From CAWBVG01 sp963792175 (lineage in GTDB: Bacteria > Acidobacteriota > Vicinamibacteria > Vicinamibacterales > CAVVIG01), in contig CAWBVG010000038.1 of assembly GCA_963792175.1 (NCBI GenBank), positions 1-52,807 of the forward strand: a stretch of DNA of 52,807 nt. Direction: 5' to 3'. The notes beneath the pieces were generated by a model. The model was given only the letters and a program-made list of their open reading frames with translations. It was not told where the DNA came from and did no database searches. Position 1 is the first letter of the stretch. Every line of letters begins with the position of its first letter. The position numbers were made by a program, and so were the translations under genes. Positions 45,750 through 52,807 of this stretch are shown one piece after another.

Positions 45750-46664
45750 CTATCTCACCCGGTGGCAGTGATAACAGCCGATCGACCGGCGGGCGCGATT
45801 GAACTCGTAAGGTCTGGTGAAATCGTAGGCGGGTCGATGAAGGAGGCGCGCCATGCCGGGGACGACGACTTCGCGCATGTAGGCGGCCTTTGACTGATTG
45901 TCGGATTCCGCGATGTAGCCGTAAATCGCGTTCCGCATCTGCGCGTCCATCGTGCTGGTATAGGTTTCCCAGCCGCGATCGCGCACCTCGGGCTGCGGCA
46001 GCGCGGCAACCGCTGGCATCTGCCAGCTTCGTCGCGCGGCCGTCTCCCCGTGGCAGGTCTCGCACGTAATCCGGTCGGCGCCGCCCTTGATCGGTCCGAG
46101 CGTCCGCCTCGCCCAGGGAAGGACTTCGCGCTCCATGAACGCGATGATGTCGGCCTCGCTTCGTTTCTCCCCGCCCGGGGCAATCGCATCGTCCGGCGCG
46201 TACGAGACGGCCGCTGTCGTGCCGTGCAGGCCGATGACGACGCCGAAGATGGCGATCAGCACGGCGATGATGGAGCCGAGGGCTTGTCGGAGATCGATCG
46301 CCGGCGAGCGCGGATTCCAGGCGAGCGCCGAGCGGGTTGCCTCGGCATCGCGCGGCGCGCGAGGGTCGCCGGCGAGCAGCTCGAGCAGCGCCGCCAGCTG
46401 CTGGCCTCGCTGAATCGAGACGAGAACGACCGGCGATCGCCGACGGCTGTGAACGGCGAGGGTCGAGGTGCCCAGGATTCGATCGAGCCGCGTCTCGGTG
46501 CGGCGCACGTCGGTGATGTCGTCGAGCGCGATCTCGTCCGCGTCATCGCGCCAGAGGCGCACGAGCCGGAAGTCCGTGAGCAGGTAGCGTTCGCCCGCAC
46601 ACCACCGGTCGGGCCGCCACGGCCGGCCCTGCCACAGCAAACGCTCCCATTCAGGCAGCTGCAC
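45750..46664 (-). CDS. Membrane protein: PH-like domain, one helix, periplasmic di-haem cytochrome c
   Basis: This is a 304-residue protein with an unusual order. Residues about 10-100 look like a bacterial PH (bPH2/YdbT-like) domain: RPDRWCAGERYLLTDFRLVR, DDITDVRRTETRLDRILGTS, VVLVSIQRGQQLAALLELLA. A membrane helix follows at 128-147 (LGSIIAVLIAIFGVVIGLHG). The periplasmic part carries two c-haem motifs, CETCH (201-205) and CYHCH (297-301), with Met residues (MPAVAALP, MREVVVPGM) that could be axial ligands. It could sense membrane state or redox, or pass electrons near the membrane; this is inference. The frame is intact, so the fusion is not an indel product. It lies directly upstream of the small-protein/kinase row and downstream of lemA. 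Confidence 0.8.
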   Translation of the reverse strand: MQLPEWERLLWQGRPWRPDRWCAGERYLLTDFRLVRLWRDDADEIALDDITDVRRTETRLDRILGTSTLAVHSRRRSPVVLVSIQRGQQLAALLELLAGDPRAPRDAEATRSALAWNPRSPAIDLRQALGSIIAVLIAIFGVVIGLHGTTAAVSYAPDDAIAPGGEKRSEADIIAFMEREVLPWARRTLGPIKGGADRITCETCHGETAARRSWQMPAVAALPQPEVRDRGWETYTSTMDAQMRNAIYGYIAESDNQSKAAYMREVVVPGMARLLHRPAYDFTRPYEFNRARRSIGCYHCHRVR

Positions 46665-46675
46665 AGGTCCGCTCT

Positions 46676-46710
46676 CCGAGCTGTCAGCGTTCGGCTGTCA
46701 GCTCTCGCCT
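46676..46710. repeat. CGAGCTGTCAGC / CGGCTGTCAGCTC repeat
   Basis: Two degenerate direct copies lie between the lemA stop and the PH/cytochrome start, related to the arrays at 92-147 and 48977-49097. Confidence 0.5.
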
Positions 46711-47290
46711 AGGCGCCGGTGGGTTTACTGAAGTTCACTTTCGGCACCGTCTTGGCGTCGGGAGGTGCCTGGAAGAACGGGTATTCCTTGAAGCCGAACA
46801 CTTTTGCGGTGAGGTTCGCGGGGAACTGCCGCCGCGACGTGTTGTATTCCTGGACGCGCTCGTTGTAGCGCATGCGTTCGGTCGCGAGCCGGTTCTCGGT
46901 GCCCGCGAGCTCGTCCATCAGCCGGTTGAACTGCTCGTTGGCCTTGAGCTGTGGATAGTTCTCGACCACCGCCAGCAAGCGGCCGAGCGCCGACGTCTGC
47001 TGATTGGCGGCGGCGATCGTCTCCTCGGGCGACTTCGCCGCGAGCAGCCGCGCCCGCGCGTCGGCGATGTCCTTGTAGACGCTTTCCTCGTGCTGCGCGA
47101 ATCCTTTGGTCGTTTCGACCAGGTTCGGGATCAGATCGTTGCGGCGCTGAAGCTGGTTCTCGACCTGCGCCCACTGCGCCTTGATCGCTTCTTCCTGACC
47201 GACGAACTTGTTGTACGAACAGCCGGTCAGCGGAAGCGCCGCAAGCGTCACCGCAAGGATCTGAACTGCCGTTCTGCGCGTCATCGTCAT
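46709..47290 (-). CDS. lemA: LemA family protein
   Basis: This is a 193-residue LemA-type protein. The N-terminal signal (VQILAVTLAALPLTGC) has a lipobox, whereas many LemA proteins keep a simple membrane anchor. The body is the conserved helical bundle: QEEAIKAQWAQVENQLQRRNDLIPNLVETTKGF, then TSALGRLLAVVENYPQLKANE, then LAGTENRLATERMRYNERVQEYN, ending AKVFGFKEYPFFQAPPDA. The function is unsettled. It is commonly encoded next to TPM-domain genes, as here, where the TPM gene lies just upstream on the same strand. The frame is intact. Confidence 0.95.
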   Translation of the reverse strand: MTMTRRTAVQILAVTLAALPLTGCSYNKFVGQEEAIKAQWAQVENQLQRRNDLIPNLVETTKGFAQHEESVYKDIADARARLLAAKSPEETIAAANQQTSALGRLLAVVENYPQLKANEQFNRLMDELAGTENRLATERMRYNERVQEYNTSRRQFPANLTAKVFGFKEYPFFQAPPDAKTVPKVNFSKPTGA

Positions 47291-47302
47291 AAACGTCCTA
47301 AT

Positions 47303-47352
47303 CTCTTTCGCCGAGCCCCGAGCCCTGATGTCCGCTCAGCCCCGAGCCCCTA
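47303..47352. repeat. GAGCCCC / TAGCCCC-type degenerate array
   Basis: GCCGAGCCCCGAGCCCTG ... CAGCCCCGAGCCCCTA fills the gap between the TPM gene and lemA, and belongs to the same family as 25801-25823. Confidence 0.55.
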
Positions 47353-47371
47353 CGGATCTCTTATCTGTATG

Positions 47372-48151
47372 TTACCAACTCGAGCCCCCGCCTCCGCCGC
47401 CGCTGCTCCCGCCGCCAAACCCGCCAAAGCCGCCGCCAAATCCGCCGCCCCCACCGCCGAAGCCGCCGCCACCCCAGCCGCCGCCAAACGGCCCGACGCC
47501 GCTCGACCAGCCGCCTGGGCCGCCCCAGAAACGGCGACGCCGCGAACCGCCGCCAAGCCGGCTGACGATCAGCAGCACGATGAACCCCACGATGAACAGC
47601 CAGATCGGAACAGGCGCGCTGTCGCGCTGCCGCGCGGCCCGCGGAACGCGGACGCCTTCCAGACTGACCCCGCGGCCCTGCGCGATGCGGCCGACGATTC
47701 GCTCGGCGCCAAGCCGCAGGCCGTTGCCGAAGCGGCCGGCGGCAAACTCGGGCGCCATCACCTGGCGGCTGGTTTCTCCGGCGAATCCGTCGGTAATCCA
47801 CTGCTCCAGGCCGTAGCCGACCTCGACCCGGACGCGCCGTTCCTTCATCGCGAGCAGAATCAGCACGCCGTTGTCCTTGGCCTTGTCGCCGATGCCGCGG
47901 CCGCGGTTCTCGAACATCTTGACGGCGTACTGGTCGACGCTCCCGTACGGCTCGACGCTCGGAACGGTCGCGACGACGACCGCATCGCCGGTCTTCGCCT
48001 GAAGGGCGCGGCTCATGCGATCGATCTCCGACGCGCTCGCGCTGTCGACGACCTGGGCGAAATCGTTGACCGGTCCCGTCAGTTCTGGCAGTGGAGGATC
48101 GGCGGCCCACGCGGCGGCCGCGACAAGGAGACCGCCAAGCGCCGCCACCAC
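47372..48151 (-). CDS. TPM-domain (YgcG-like) membrane protein with Gly-rich tail
   Basis: This is a 259-residue exported/membrane protein. The signal peptide (ALGGLLVAAAAWAA) is followed by a TPM domain (about residues 25-160: ELTGPVNDFAQVVDSASASE, DAVVVATVPSVEPYGSVDQ, NGVLILLAMKERRVRVEVGYG), a membrane helix (PIWLFIVGFIVLLIVSRLGG) and a glycine/phenylalanine-rich tail ending GGGGSSW. TPM proteins partner with LemA genetically; some have been linked to phosphatase activity or photosystem repair in plants, and the bacterial function is open. GTG 48151 or the GTG just before it is the likely start. The frame is intact. Confidence 0.9.
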   Translation of the reverse strand: MVAALGGLLVAAAAWAADPPLPELTGPVNDFAQVVDSASASEIDRMSRALQAKTGDAVVVATVPSVEPYGSVDQYAVKMFENRGRGIGDKAKDNGVLILLAMKERRVRVEVGYGLEQWITDGFAGETSRQVMAPEFAAGRFGNGLRLGAERIVGRIAQGRGVSLEGVRVPRAARQRDSAPVPIWLFIVGFIVLLIVSRLGGGSRRRRFWGGPGGWSSGVGPFGGGWGGGGFGGGGGGFGGGFGGFGGGSSGGGGGGSSW

Positions 48152-48232
48152 GAACGCTGGCTGAAGGCTGCGCTTCGACGCGACGAATTGTCGATAGCCA
48201 TGTGCCGTCAGCGATCAGGCATGACGAGTTCT

Positions 48233-48959
48233 TCATGACCGAGTCCAGCCGTCGACGTACGACACGAGCTTCTCGACCGCATCCAGGTACGGCGCGAACA
48301 GACGTTCGGCATCAGCCGACGGCAACTCGTGGCCGCCGGTCAGCGCGACGATGTCCGTGATGGCCCCGCCGGGGACGCCAAGCGTCCGTTCCGCGTGGCG
48401 AGCGGCTGCACCGTCTTCGGATGGCCTGCCCTTCGAGCCGGGCGACGCTTCGCAGCAGCGCGGCAAAGGCCGGCGCCGACTGGACGATGAGATCGGACAA
48501 CGCGTCGGCGCGGCCATGGGTCTCGAGGTACGCCTCCCGCAGATGCAGCAGGTGGCTGCGCGCCTGTACTTCGCACGCGCGCCGGACGTCGGCTGGGTCG
48601 AGCCGCGAGGCGGCAAACGGATTCGCGCCCGAGACGACGACGTGATCGGCGAGGATCGCACCGAACTCCAGCGGAAAGGCGTCGAGCGATCGATCGAACT
48701 CGTGTGCGGCGACGAGCAGCGGCGTGGCCAGCCCGTGCGCGTGCCACGCGGCGACGCGCCCCGCGCACGCGCGCAGGTCCTCGCGGGTCATGCGCTCGAC
48801 CACCGCCATCGTCCGCGTCGGTGTCTCGGCGTGGCCGTGCGCGCCGGGCTTCGCGTGCTCGCCGGATGGGGCGCCGTACACGATCAGCGACTGCAGTCGC
48901 GGGCCGAAGATCTCGCGCAGCTCGCGGTCGACGAGATGCGCCGCGTCAGGAATGGCCAT
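48233..48959 (-). CDS. Uncharacterised nucleotidyltransferase-like protein, one frameshift
   Basis: This is a soluble protein of about 240 residues that I cannot assign firmly. The N-terminus (LVDRELREIFGPRLQSLIVYGAPSGEH) looks like a short nucleotidyltransferase strand-helix with GxxS-like YGAPSG, followed by TMAVVERMTREDLRACAGRVAAWHAHGL, FDRSLDAFPLEFGAILADHVV and helices. The frame breaks near 48430; the end (LGVPGGAITDIVALTGGHELP, LFAPYLDAVEKLVSYVDGW) is in another frame. Such proteins are often annotated as nucleotidyltransferase-domain or hypothetical next to LemA/TPM genes. It starts the minus-strand row that runs through TPM, lemA and beyond. Confidence 0.65.
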
Positions 48960-48976
48960 CTCGCTATCTGTACGAA

Positions 48977-49097
48977 GCTTTCGGCTCTCAGCTTTCAGCT
49001 ATCAGCTCGAAGGCCCCAATCCGTCCGTCACCCTGACTAGCTCGAAGCCGCTAGCCGATAGCCGACAGCCGATGGCTGATAGCTGAGAGCTGAAAGT
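48977..49097. repeat. Long AGCTGATAGCTGAAAGC-type repeat tract
   Basis: Left arm TTCGGCTCTCAGCTTTCAGCTATCAGCT (48980-49007) faces AGCCGATAGCCGACAGCCGATGGCTGATAGCTGAGAGCTGAAAG (49051-49095). Together they form an imperfect inverted repeat between the divergent genes at 48959 and 49110. Confidence 0.7.
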
Positions 49098-49102
49098 AGA
49101 AT
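49097..49102 (+). promoter_or_regulatory. -10-like element (TAGAAT) seven bases before ATG 49110
   Basis: This hexamer is emitted from the end of the repeat tract, so the promoter overlaps the repeat. It argues for ATG 49110 over the ATG at 49101, which lies inside the element. Confidence 0.45.
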
Positions 49103-49109
49103 GCAAGCG

Positions 49110-50078
49110 ATGCGATTGCGCGAGCTGAACATCGGGTGTTTCGGCGGCGGTACCGGGTTGCCGAGTTTGCTCGGCGGCTTGAAACGGAATCCGTGGCTTC
49201 GCCTGAACGCCGTCGTGACCATGTTCGACAGCGGCGGCAGTTCGGGGCAGCTGCGCGACGAGCTCGGCGTCCTGCCGCCGGGCGACATCCTGAAGTGCGC
49301 GCTCGCCCTGTCGCGCAACGCGCGCGAGGCGCGCCGCGTGCTGCTGGCCCGGCTGCCGACCCTCGAGCACGCGCGGCTCGGCGGCCACACCGGCGGCAAC
49401 CTGCTGCTGTCGATGATGCAGAGTTACAGCGGCGATTTTCTGAACGCGATCGACGGCATGCGCGCGCTCCTCGGGTGCAAGGGGCGTGTCTGGCCGGTGA
49501 CGGTGCAGCAGGCGTCGGTCTGCGCCGAGTACGGCGACGGCTCCGCGACACGCGGCGAAGTCGAGGTCGACGCCGGGCAGAGCTCCGGGCAGTTCGTACG
49601 GCGCATCTGGCTCGAGCCGCAGGTGTCGATTCACCCCGCGGTGTCGACGGCGGTGACCGAGTTCGAGGCCGCGATCATCGGTCCCGGCAGCTTCTACACG
49701 AGCCTGATGCCGATTTTCCTCGTCAGCGGCGTACCGGAAGCGCTCGCCGAGGTGAAAGGGCCGATCATTCTGATCGCGAACCTGCTGACCGAGGGGCGCG
49801 GCATGTTCGGGTTCACGGCCGCCGACGCCGTCAACCGCATCGAGGAAGCCATTCACCGGAAGATCGACGTCGTCATTACCAACACGACCTGGCCTGCGCC
49901 GGCGGTTCTCGGCCGGTACGCGCTCGAGCACAAGGAGCCGCTCGCCCTCGGCAGCGTGCCGGATCATTGCGAATTGGTCGGTGGCGAATTCTGGACCGGC
50001 GACATCGCGCGTCACGATCGGCGCCGGCTGGCGTATGCGGTGTGGAGCGTGCTATCGCGCCGCGTGTTGCAGAACTGA
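49110..50078 (+). CDS. yvcK: YvcK/CofD-like gluconeogenesis factor family protein
   Basis: This is a Rossmann-like CofD/YvcK-fold protein of 322 residues. The nucleotide/phosphate loop is NIGCFGGGTGLPSLLGGLKR. Other conserved elements are VVTMFDSGGSSGQLRDELG, LPPGDILKCALALS, GGHTGGNLLLSMM, AIIGPGSFYTSLMPIFLV and VDVVITNTTWPAP-like segments. YvcK-type proteins bind UDP-sugars and influence cell-wall metabolism and carbon-source growth in Firmicutes; CofD transfers lactyl-phosphate in F420 synthesis. The absence of F420 genes nearby favours the YvcK type. Start is chosen by the upstream -10. The frame is intact. Confidence 0.88.
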   Translation: MRLRELNIGCFGGGTGLPSLLGGLKRNPWLRLNAVVTMFDSGGSSGQLRDELGVLPPGDILKCALALSRNAREARRVLLARLPTLEHARLGGHTGGNLLLSMMQSYSGDFLNAIDGMRALLGCKGRVWPVTVQQASVCAEYGDGSATRGEVEVDAGQSSGQFVRRIWLEPQVSIHPAVSTAVTEFEAAIIGPGSFYTSLMPIFLVSGVPEALAEVKGPIILIANLLTEGRGMFGFTAADAVNRIEEAIHRKIDVVITNTTWPAPAVLGRYALEHKEPLALGSVPDHCELVGGEFWTGDIARHDRRRLAYAVWSVLSRRVLQN

Positions 50079-50086
50079 ACGCCCGT

Positions 50087-50130
50087 CGGGGCTCGGGGCT
50101 CGCGAATAGGTGCTCGGGGCTAGGGACTAT
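50087..50130. repeat. GGGGCTCGGGGCT array
   Basis: Degenerate GGGGCTA/GGGGCTC heptamers follow the yvcK stop and sit between it and the converging phosphoesterase gene. Confidence 0.6.
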
Positions 50131-50141
50131 TTTCTTCCTCT

Positions 50142-50970
50142 TTATCCCTGCGCCTTGCGATCGTCGCGGTTTCGTCCCCTTTGATCCTCCCTTTGTGTCC
50201 TTTGTTCCCTTTGTGTCCTTTGTGCGCGCGGCGCGTGGTTTTTTCCGTCAGCGTCGCGCGTGTCCTGTGTGCGCGCGACTTTCGTCTGAGCGCCGCCCGA
50301 CGCCTTGAGCTTGGCGGCGCGCTCGATGATGGTCGCCAGCATCGCCCCGGCGTCCCCGCCTTTGGCCGGACGGTGCGATTGCCAGATCGCGGGCGTGTCG
50401 TCGCCCAGGATGTCCTCGAAGTCGCCGTCGCTCTTCACGCTGCGCGGCGCGAACTCGGTGATGTCGAGATCGCCCGACCAATCGTCACGGTGCTTGATCA
50501 GCAGCCACGACCGGTCGCCGCCGCCGCGCGCGCCGGCGTACCGGCCGCCGGTCCGGACCAGCACCCACGAACCCTTCAGTTTGTATCCATTGAGCGTGAA
50601 CTTCAGGTCCCCCTTCTTCAGCGCCGCATCCACATCGTCGGTCTCCGGCGTCCACGTGCCGCGGTCCCAGAGCATGACGATGCCGGCGCCGTAACCCTCC
50701 GGAATGACCCCTTCGAACTCGCCGTAATCGACCGGATGATCCTCCACGTGCATCGCGAGGCGCTTGGTCTTGGGATCGAGTGAAGGGCCTTTCGGCACGG
50801 CCCACGACAACAGCACCCCGTTGTGCTCGAGGCGGAAGTCGTAATGAAGGTGGCTCGCCAGGTGCTTCTGGACGCAGAAGAAGCGTTCGGCGCGCTTCGG
50901 CGCGACGCTTCCCTTCCGGTTCCGGTGTTTTCTTGAAGTCGCGCTTGCGTTTGTATTCTTCGAGCGCCAT
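50142..50970 (-). CDS. LigD-type 3'-phosphoesterase (PE) domain protein, one frameshift
   Basis: This is a stand-alone version of the 3'-phosphoesterase domain found at the N-terminus of LigD in bacterial end joining. Motifs are FCVQKHLASHLHYDFRLEHNG (metal His/Asp), WAVPKGPSLDPKTKRLAMHV, EDHPVDYGEFEGVIPEGYGAG and WVLVRTGGR with SWLLIKHRDD. It trims 3' ribonucleotides or phosphates at breaks. The start ATG (MALEEYKRKRDFKKTPEPEGK) is in another frame from the body; the break lies near 50895. The C-terminal about 45 residues (RAQRTQREQRTQRED) are encoded by the ACACAAAGG repeat and are unlikely to matter. No Ku, polymerase or ligase gene is in the window. Confidence 0.85.
50176..50222. repeat. 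CTTTGTGTC / CCTTTGTTC repeat
   Basis: Five related nonamers (CCTTTGTGT type) form the DNA behind the Arg/Gln-rich tail of the phosphoesterase gene. It is the same unit as the array at 3868-3976, 46 kb away. Confidence 0.75.
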
Positions 50971-50973
50971 GGA

Positions 50974-52444
50974 TCAGTTGACGTCGCCCATCAGCCGCTT
51001 GATCGACGGCACCAGCAGCATGAGGACGACGCCCGCGCCGATGCCGAATGCGCCGACGACGCCGAAGAGCGTCGGCAGCGACATCGAGCCGTACAGCGAA
51101 GAGATACGGCCTCCGGTGAAGTTACCGATCGAGATCGACAGGTACCAGACGCCCATGATGAGCCCGCCGATGCGCACCGGGGCGAGCCGCGTCATCGCGC
51201 TCATGCCGACAGGGCTGAGCGAAAGCTCGCCGAAGGTGTGAAGCAGGTAGGTCGCGACCAGCCACCACGGGCTCACCTTCACGCCGTTCGCCGCGAAGAT
51301 CGCCGCAACCGCGACCACCGCGAAGCCGGCGCCCGCGCAGAAGAGGCCGAGTGAAAACTTGGTCGGGCTCGACGGCTCGCGCGTGCCGAGCGTAATCCAC
51401 AGCCACGCGAAGATCGGGGCGAACGTGATGATGAACAGCGGCTGCAGCGACTGGTAGTAGCTGCTCGGGAAGGTCCAGCCGGCGATCTCCGTGCGTGTGG
51501 CGCGATCGCCGAACAGGTTCAGCGTCGAGCCGGCCTGCTCGAACTGCGACCAGAACAAGGTGGCAGCGATGAAGAGGATGGCGATCGCGTAGAGACGCCG
51601 GTGCTCCAGAGGCGTCCAGCCCGAGGAGAACAGCAGCCACCCGAAAAACACGATCGTGCCGCCGAGGAGCGCGGCGCCGGCCGTGTCTGCAATCTGTTTC
51701 GGCGGTCACGGGCACGATTCCGGTGGCGAGCGCGAGTGCCACCAGCAAGAGCGCTCCGGCGACGACCGCGGCGATGGTCTTCGTCCGGTGATCGACGGCC
51801 TGCGCGGGCTCGAGGCCAGCGTTGCCGAGGTGGCGTGCGCCGAGCACGTACTGCACAAGGCCGAACGTCATGCCGATGCCTGCCGCGCCGAAGCCGATGT
51901 GCCAGCTGACGCGCTGCCCCAGGTAGCCGCAGATCAGCGGGGCGATGAACGCGCCGAGGTTGATCCCCATGTAGAAGATCGAGAAGCCAGCGTCGCGCCG
52001 CTGATCCTCTTTCGTGTACAGGTGCCCGACGATGACCGCGACGTTGCCTTTCAGGAGTCCGGTGCCGAGCACGATCAGCGTCAGACCGAGATAGAACATC
52101 GCCAGCGCCGGCACGGCCATGCTGAAATGGCCGGCCGCGATCAGGATGCCGCCGTAGAGGACGGCGCGCCGCGCTCCGATCAGCCGATCGGCGATCCAGC
52201 CGCCGGGCAGGCACGCCATGTAGACGCTCGAGGTGTAGAGGCCGTAGATGGCGCCGGCGACCGCCGTATCGAAGCCGAGTCCGCCCGCCGCGATCGGCGC
52301 GGTCATGAACAGGATCAGCAGCGCGCGCATGCCGTAATAGCTGAACCGCTCCCACATTTCGGTGAAGAAGAGCGTCGAGAGGCCGCGGGGGTGGCCGAAG
52401 AACGCGTGATCGTTCGGGCGCGCGTCGACGGCGGCAACAGGCAT
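50974..52444 (-). CDS. POT-family proton-dependent peptide transporter, one frameshift
   Basis: This is a major-facilitator peptide symporter of about 490 residues. The POT signature is present at the N-terminus: FFTEMWERFSYYGMRALLILF (the ExxER motif in proton coupling). GGWIADRLIGARRAVLYGG follows, then GTGLLKGNVAVIVGHLY and FSIFYMGINLGAFIAPLICGYLG (PTR2 motif). The C-terminal half has FGELSLSPVGMSAMTRLAP. About 12-14 helices are expected. The frame breaks near 51706, where removing one G gives PVTAKQIADTAGAALLGG. It imports di- and tripeptides; it fits the secreted amidase and protease genes in the window. A TATTCT lies eight bases before the ATG. Confidence 0.92.
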
Positions 52445-52474
52445 GTGGCGGAAGAATACAATGATTACGGCGTC

Positions 52475-52807
52475 ATGCGCAGTGCGCTCCTCGTCAGCAC
52501 CTATGAACTCGGCCGCCAGCCGTTCGCGCTGGCGTCGGCCGCCGCGTGGCTCCGCGCCGGCGGACTGACGGTCACGTGCGTCGATGCCGCCAGACAGAAG
52601 CTGGCGGAGGACGCGCTTGGCGCCGCGGATCTGATTGCCTTTCACCTGCCGATGCACACGGCGACGCGGCTGGCGGCGCCGATCATCGCCACCGCGCGGC
52701 GCCTGAACGGGTCCGCACGCATCTGCGCGTTCGGGTTATACGCGCCGCTCAACGCAGAGTGGCTCCGATCGATCGGCGTCGACGAGGTGTTCGGCGGGGA
52801 GTTCGAG
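52475..52807 (+). CDS. B12-binding-type N-terminus of a probable radical SAM protein, partial
   Basis: The gene runs off the window end after 111 codons. The visible part starts RSALLVSTYELGRQPFALAS and has a Rossmann-like pattern (LRAGGLTVTCVDAARQKLAE, AADLIAFHLPMHTATRLAAP, RICAFGLYAPLNAEW). This resembles the cobalamin-binding domain that precedes radical SAM cores, and especially the CUAEP/CCAEP-tail group, but the CxxxCxxC core is outside the window. It is divergent from the peptide transporter with 30 bases between start codons. A TACAAT lies 12 bases before the ATG. Confidence 0.65.
   Translation, partial: MRSALLVSTYELGRQPFALASAAAWLRAGGLTVTCVDAARQKLAEDALGAADLIAFHLPMHTATRLAAPIIATARRLNGSARICAFGLYAPLNAEWLRSIGVDEVFGGEFE

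Overview
The window looks like a chromosomal segment of a high-GC, Gram-negative, aerobic soil-type bacterium. The best guess is an acidobacterium, perhaps Vicinamibacteria. The reasons are gene content and style: protein kinases fused to PD40 propellers, penicillin acylases, ascorbate-monooxygenase-like proteins with a c-type haem motif, FtsX-type ABC exporters, outer-membrane barrels ending in aromatic residues, many 4-nt ATGA/GTGA gene overlaps, and short tandem repeats in many gene junctions. The taxonomy is inference, since no rRNA or other phylogenetic marker is present. I saw no tRNA, rRNA, CRISPR array, prophage or insertion sequence.

Layout. 152-5688 (-): a coupled set of a hypothetical protein, an outer-membrane barrel, a cupredoxin-like protein, a sensor kinase and an NtrC-type sigma-54 activator. 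5705-7073 (+): a 7Fe ferredoxin, NuoB and NuoI, with no other complex I genes. 7170-9714: a TPR/retropepsin protein, an acyl-CoA thioesterase and an SRPBCC protein. 9865-13069 (-): a large metallopeptidase / beta-propeller / outer-membrane-barrel protein with a good intrinsic terminator. 13420-15703 (+): an ECF sigma factor with its zinc-binding anti-sigma factor, a TlpA-like thioredoxin and a small protein. 15814-21123 (+): an HlyD adaptor, ABC ATPase, two FtsX-type permeases and a fatty-acid desaturase. 21188-22256: a damaged propeller gene and an inverted fragment of the same family. 22483-25772: an EEP-fold hydrolase, a small lipoprotein, a small CPCC protein, a tiny membrane protein, a transglutaminase-like protein and a CusF-SCO fusion. 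25826-29612: DUF72 and HerA-like ATPase modules in one reading frame, a hypothetical protein and a YheT-type hydrolase. 29672-34409 (+): two tandem M20 amidohydrolases and a PHM-like copper protein. 34480-40252: an uncharacterised secreted protein, two penicillin acylases (the second lacks the catalytic-serine block) and DinB. 40295-48959 (-): a diadenylate-cyclase-domain protein, a secreted phosphodiesterase, a Ser/Thr kinase, a small protein, a PH-domain/di-haem cytochrome, LemA, a TPM-domain protein and a hypothetical. 49110-52807: YvcK/CofD, a LigD-type phosphoesterase, a POT peptide transporter and the start of a probable radical SAM gene.

Many genes are broken by single-base frameshifts. 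About 21 of roughly 25 that I repaired by eye need one base removed, usually an extra G or C. Protein similarity continues across them, so I treat most as sequence errors and give whole-gene extents, noting the breaks. Intergenic tandem 7-12-mer repeats, often as facing inverted arms, are a second theme. A third is a set of genes whose -10-like hexamer lies only 6-8 nt before the start codon, which suggests leaderless transcripts.

The best candidate for an undescribed system is the coupled minus-strand cluster 45709-40295: small protein, Ser/Thr kinase-propeller, secreted phosphodiesterase and DisA_N-domain cyclase, with a PH-domain/di-haem membrane protein just upstream.
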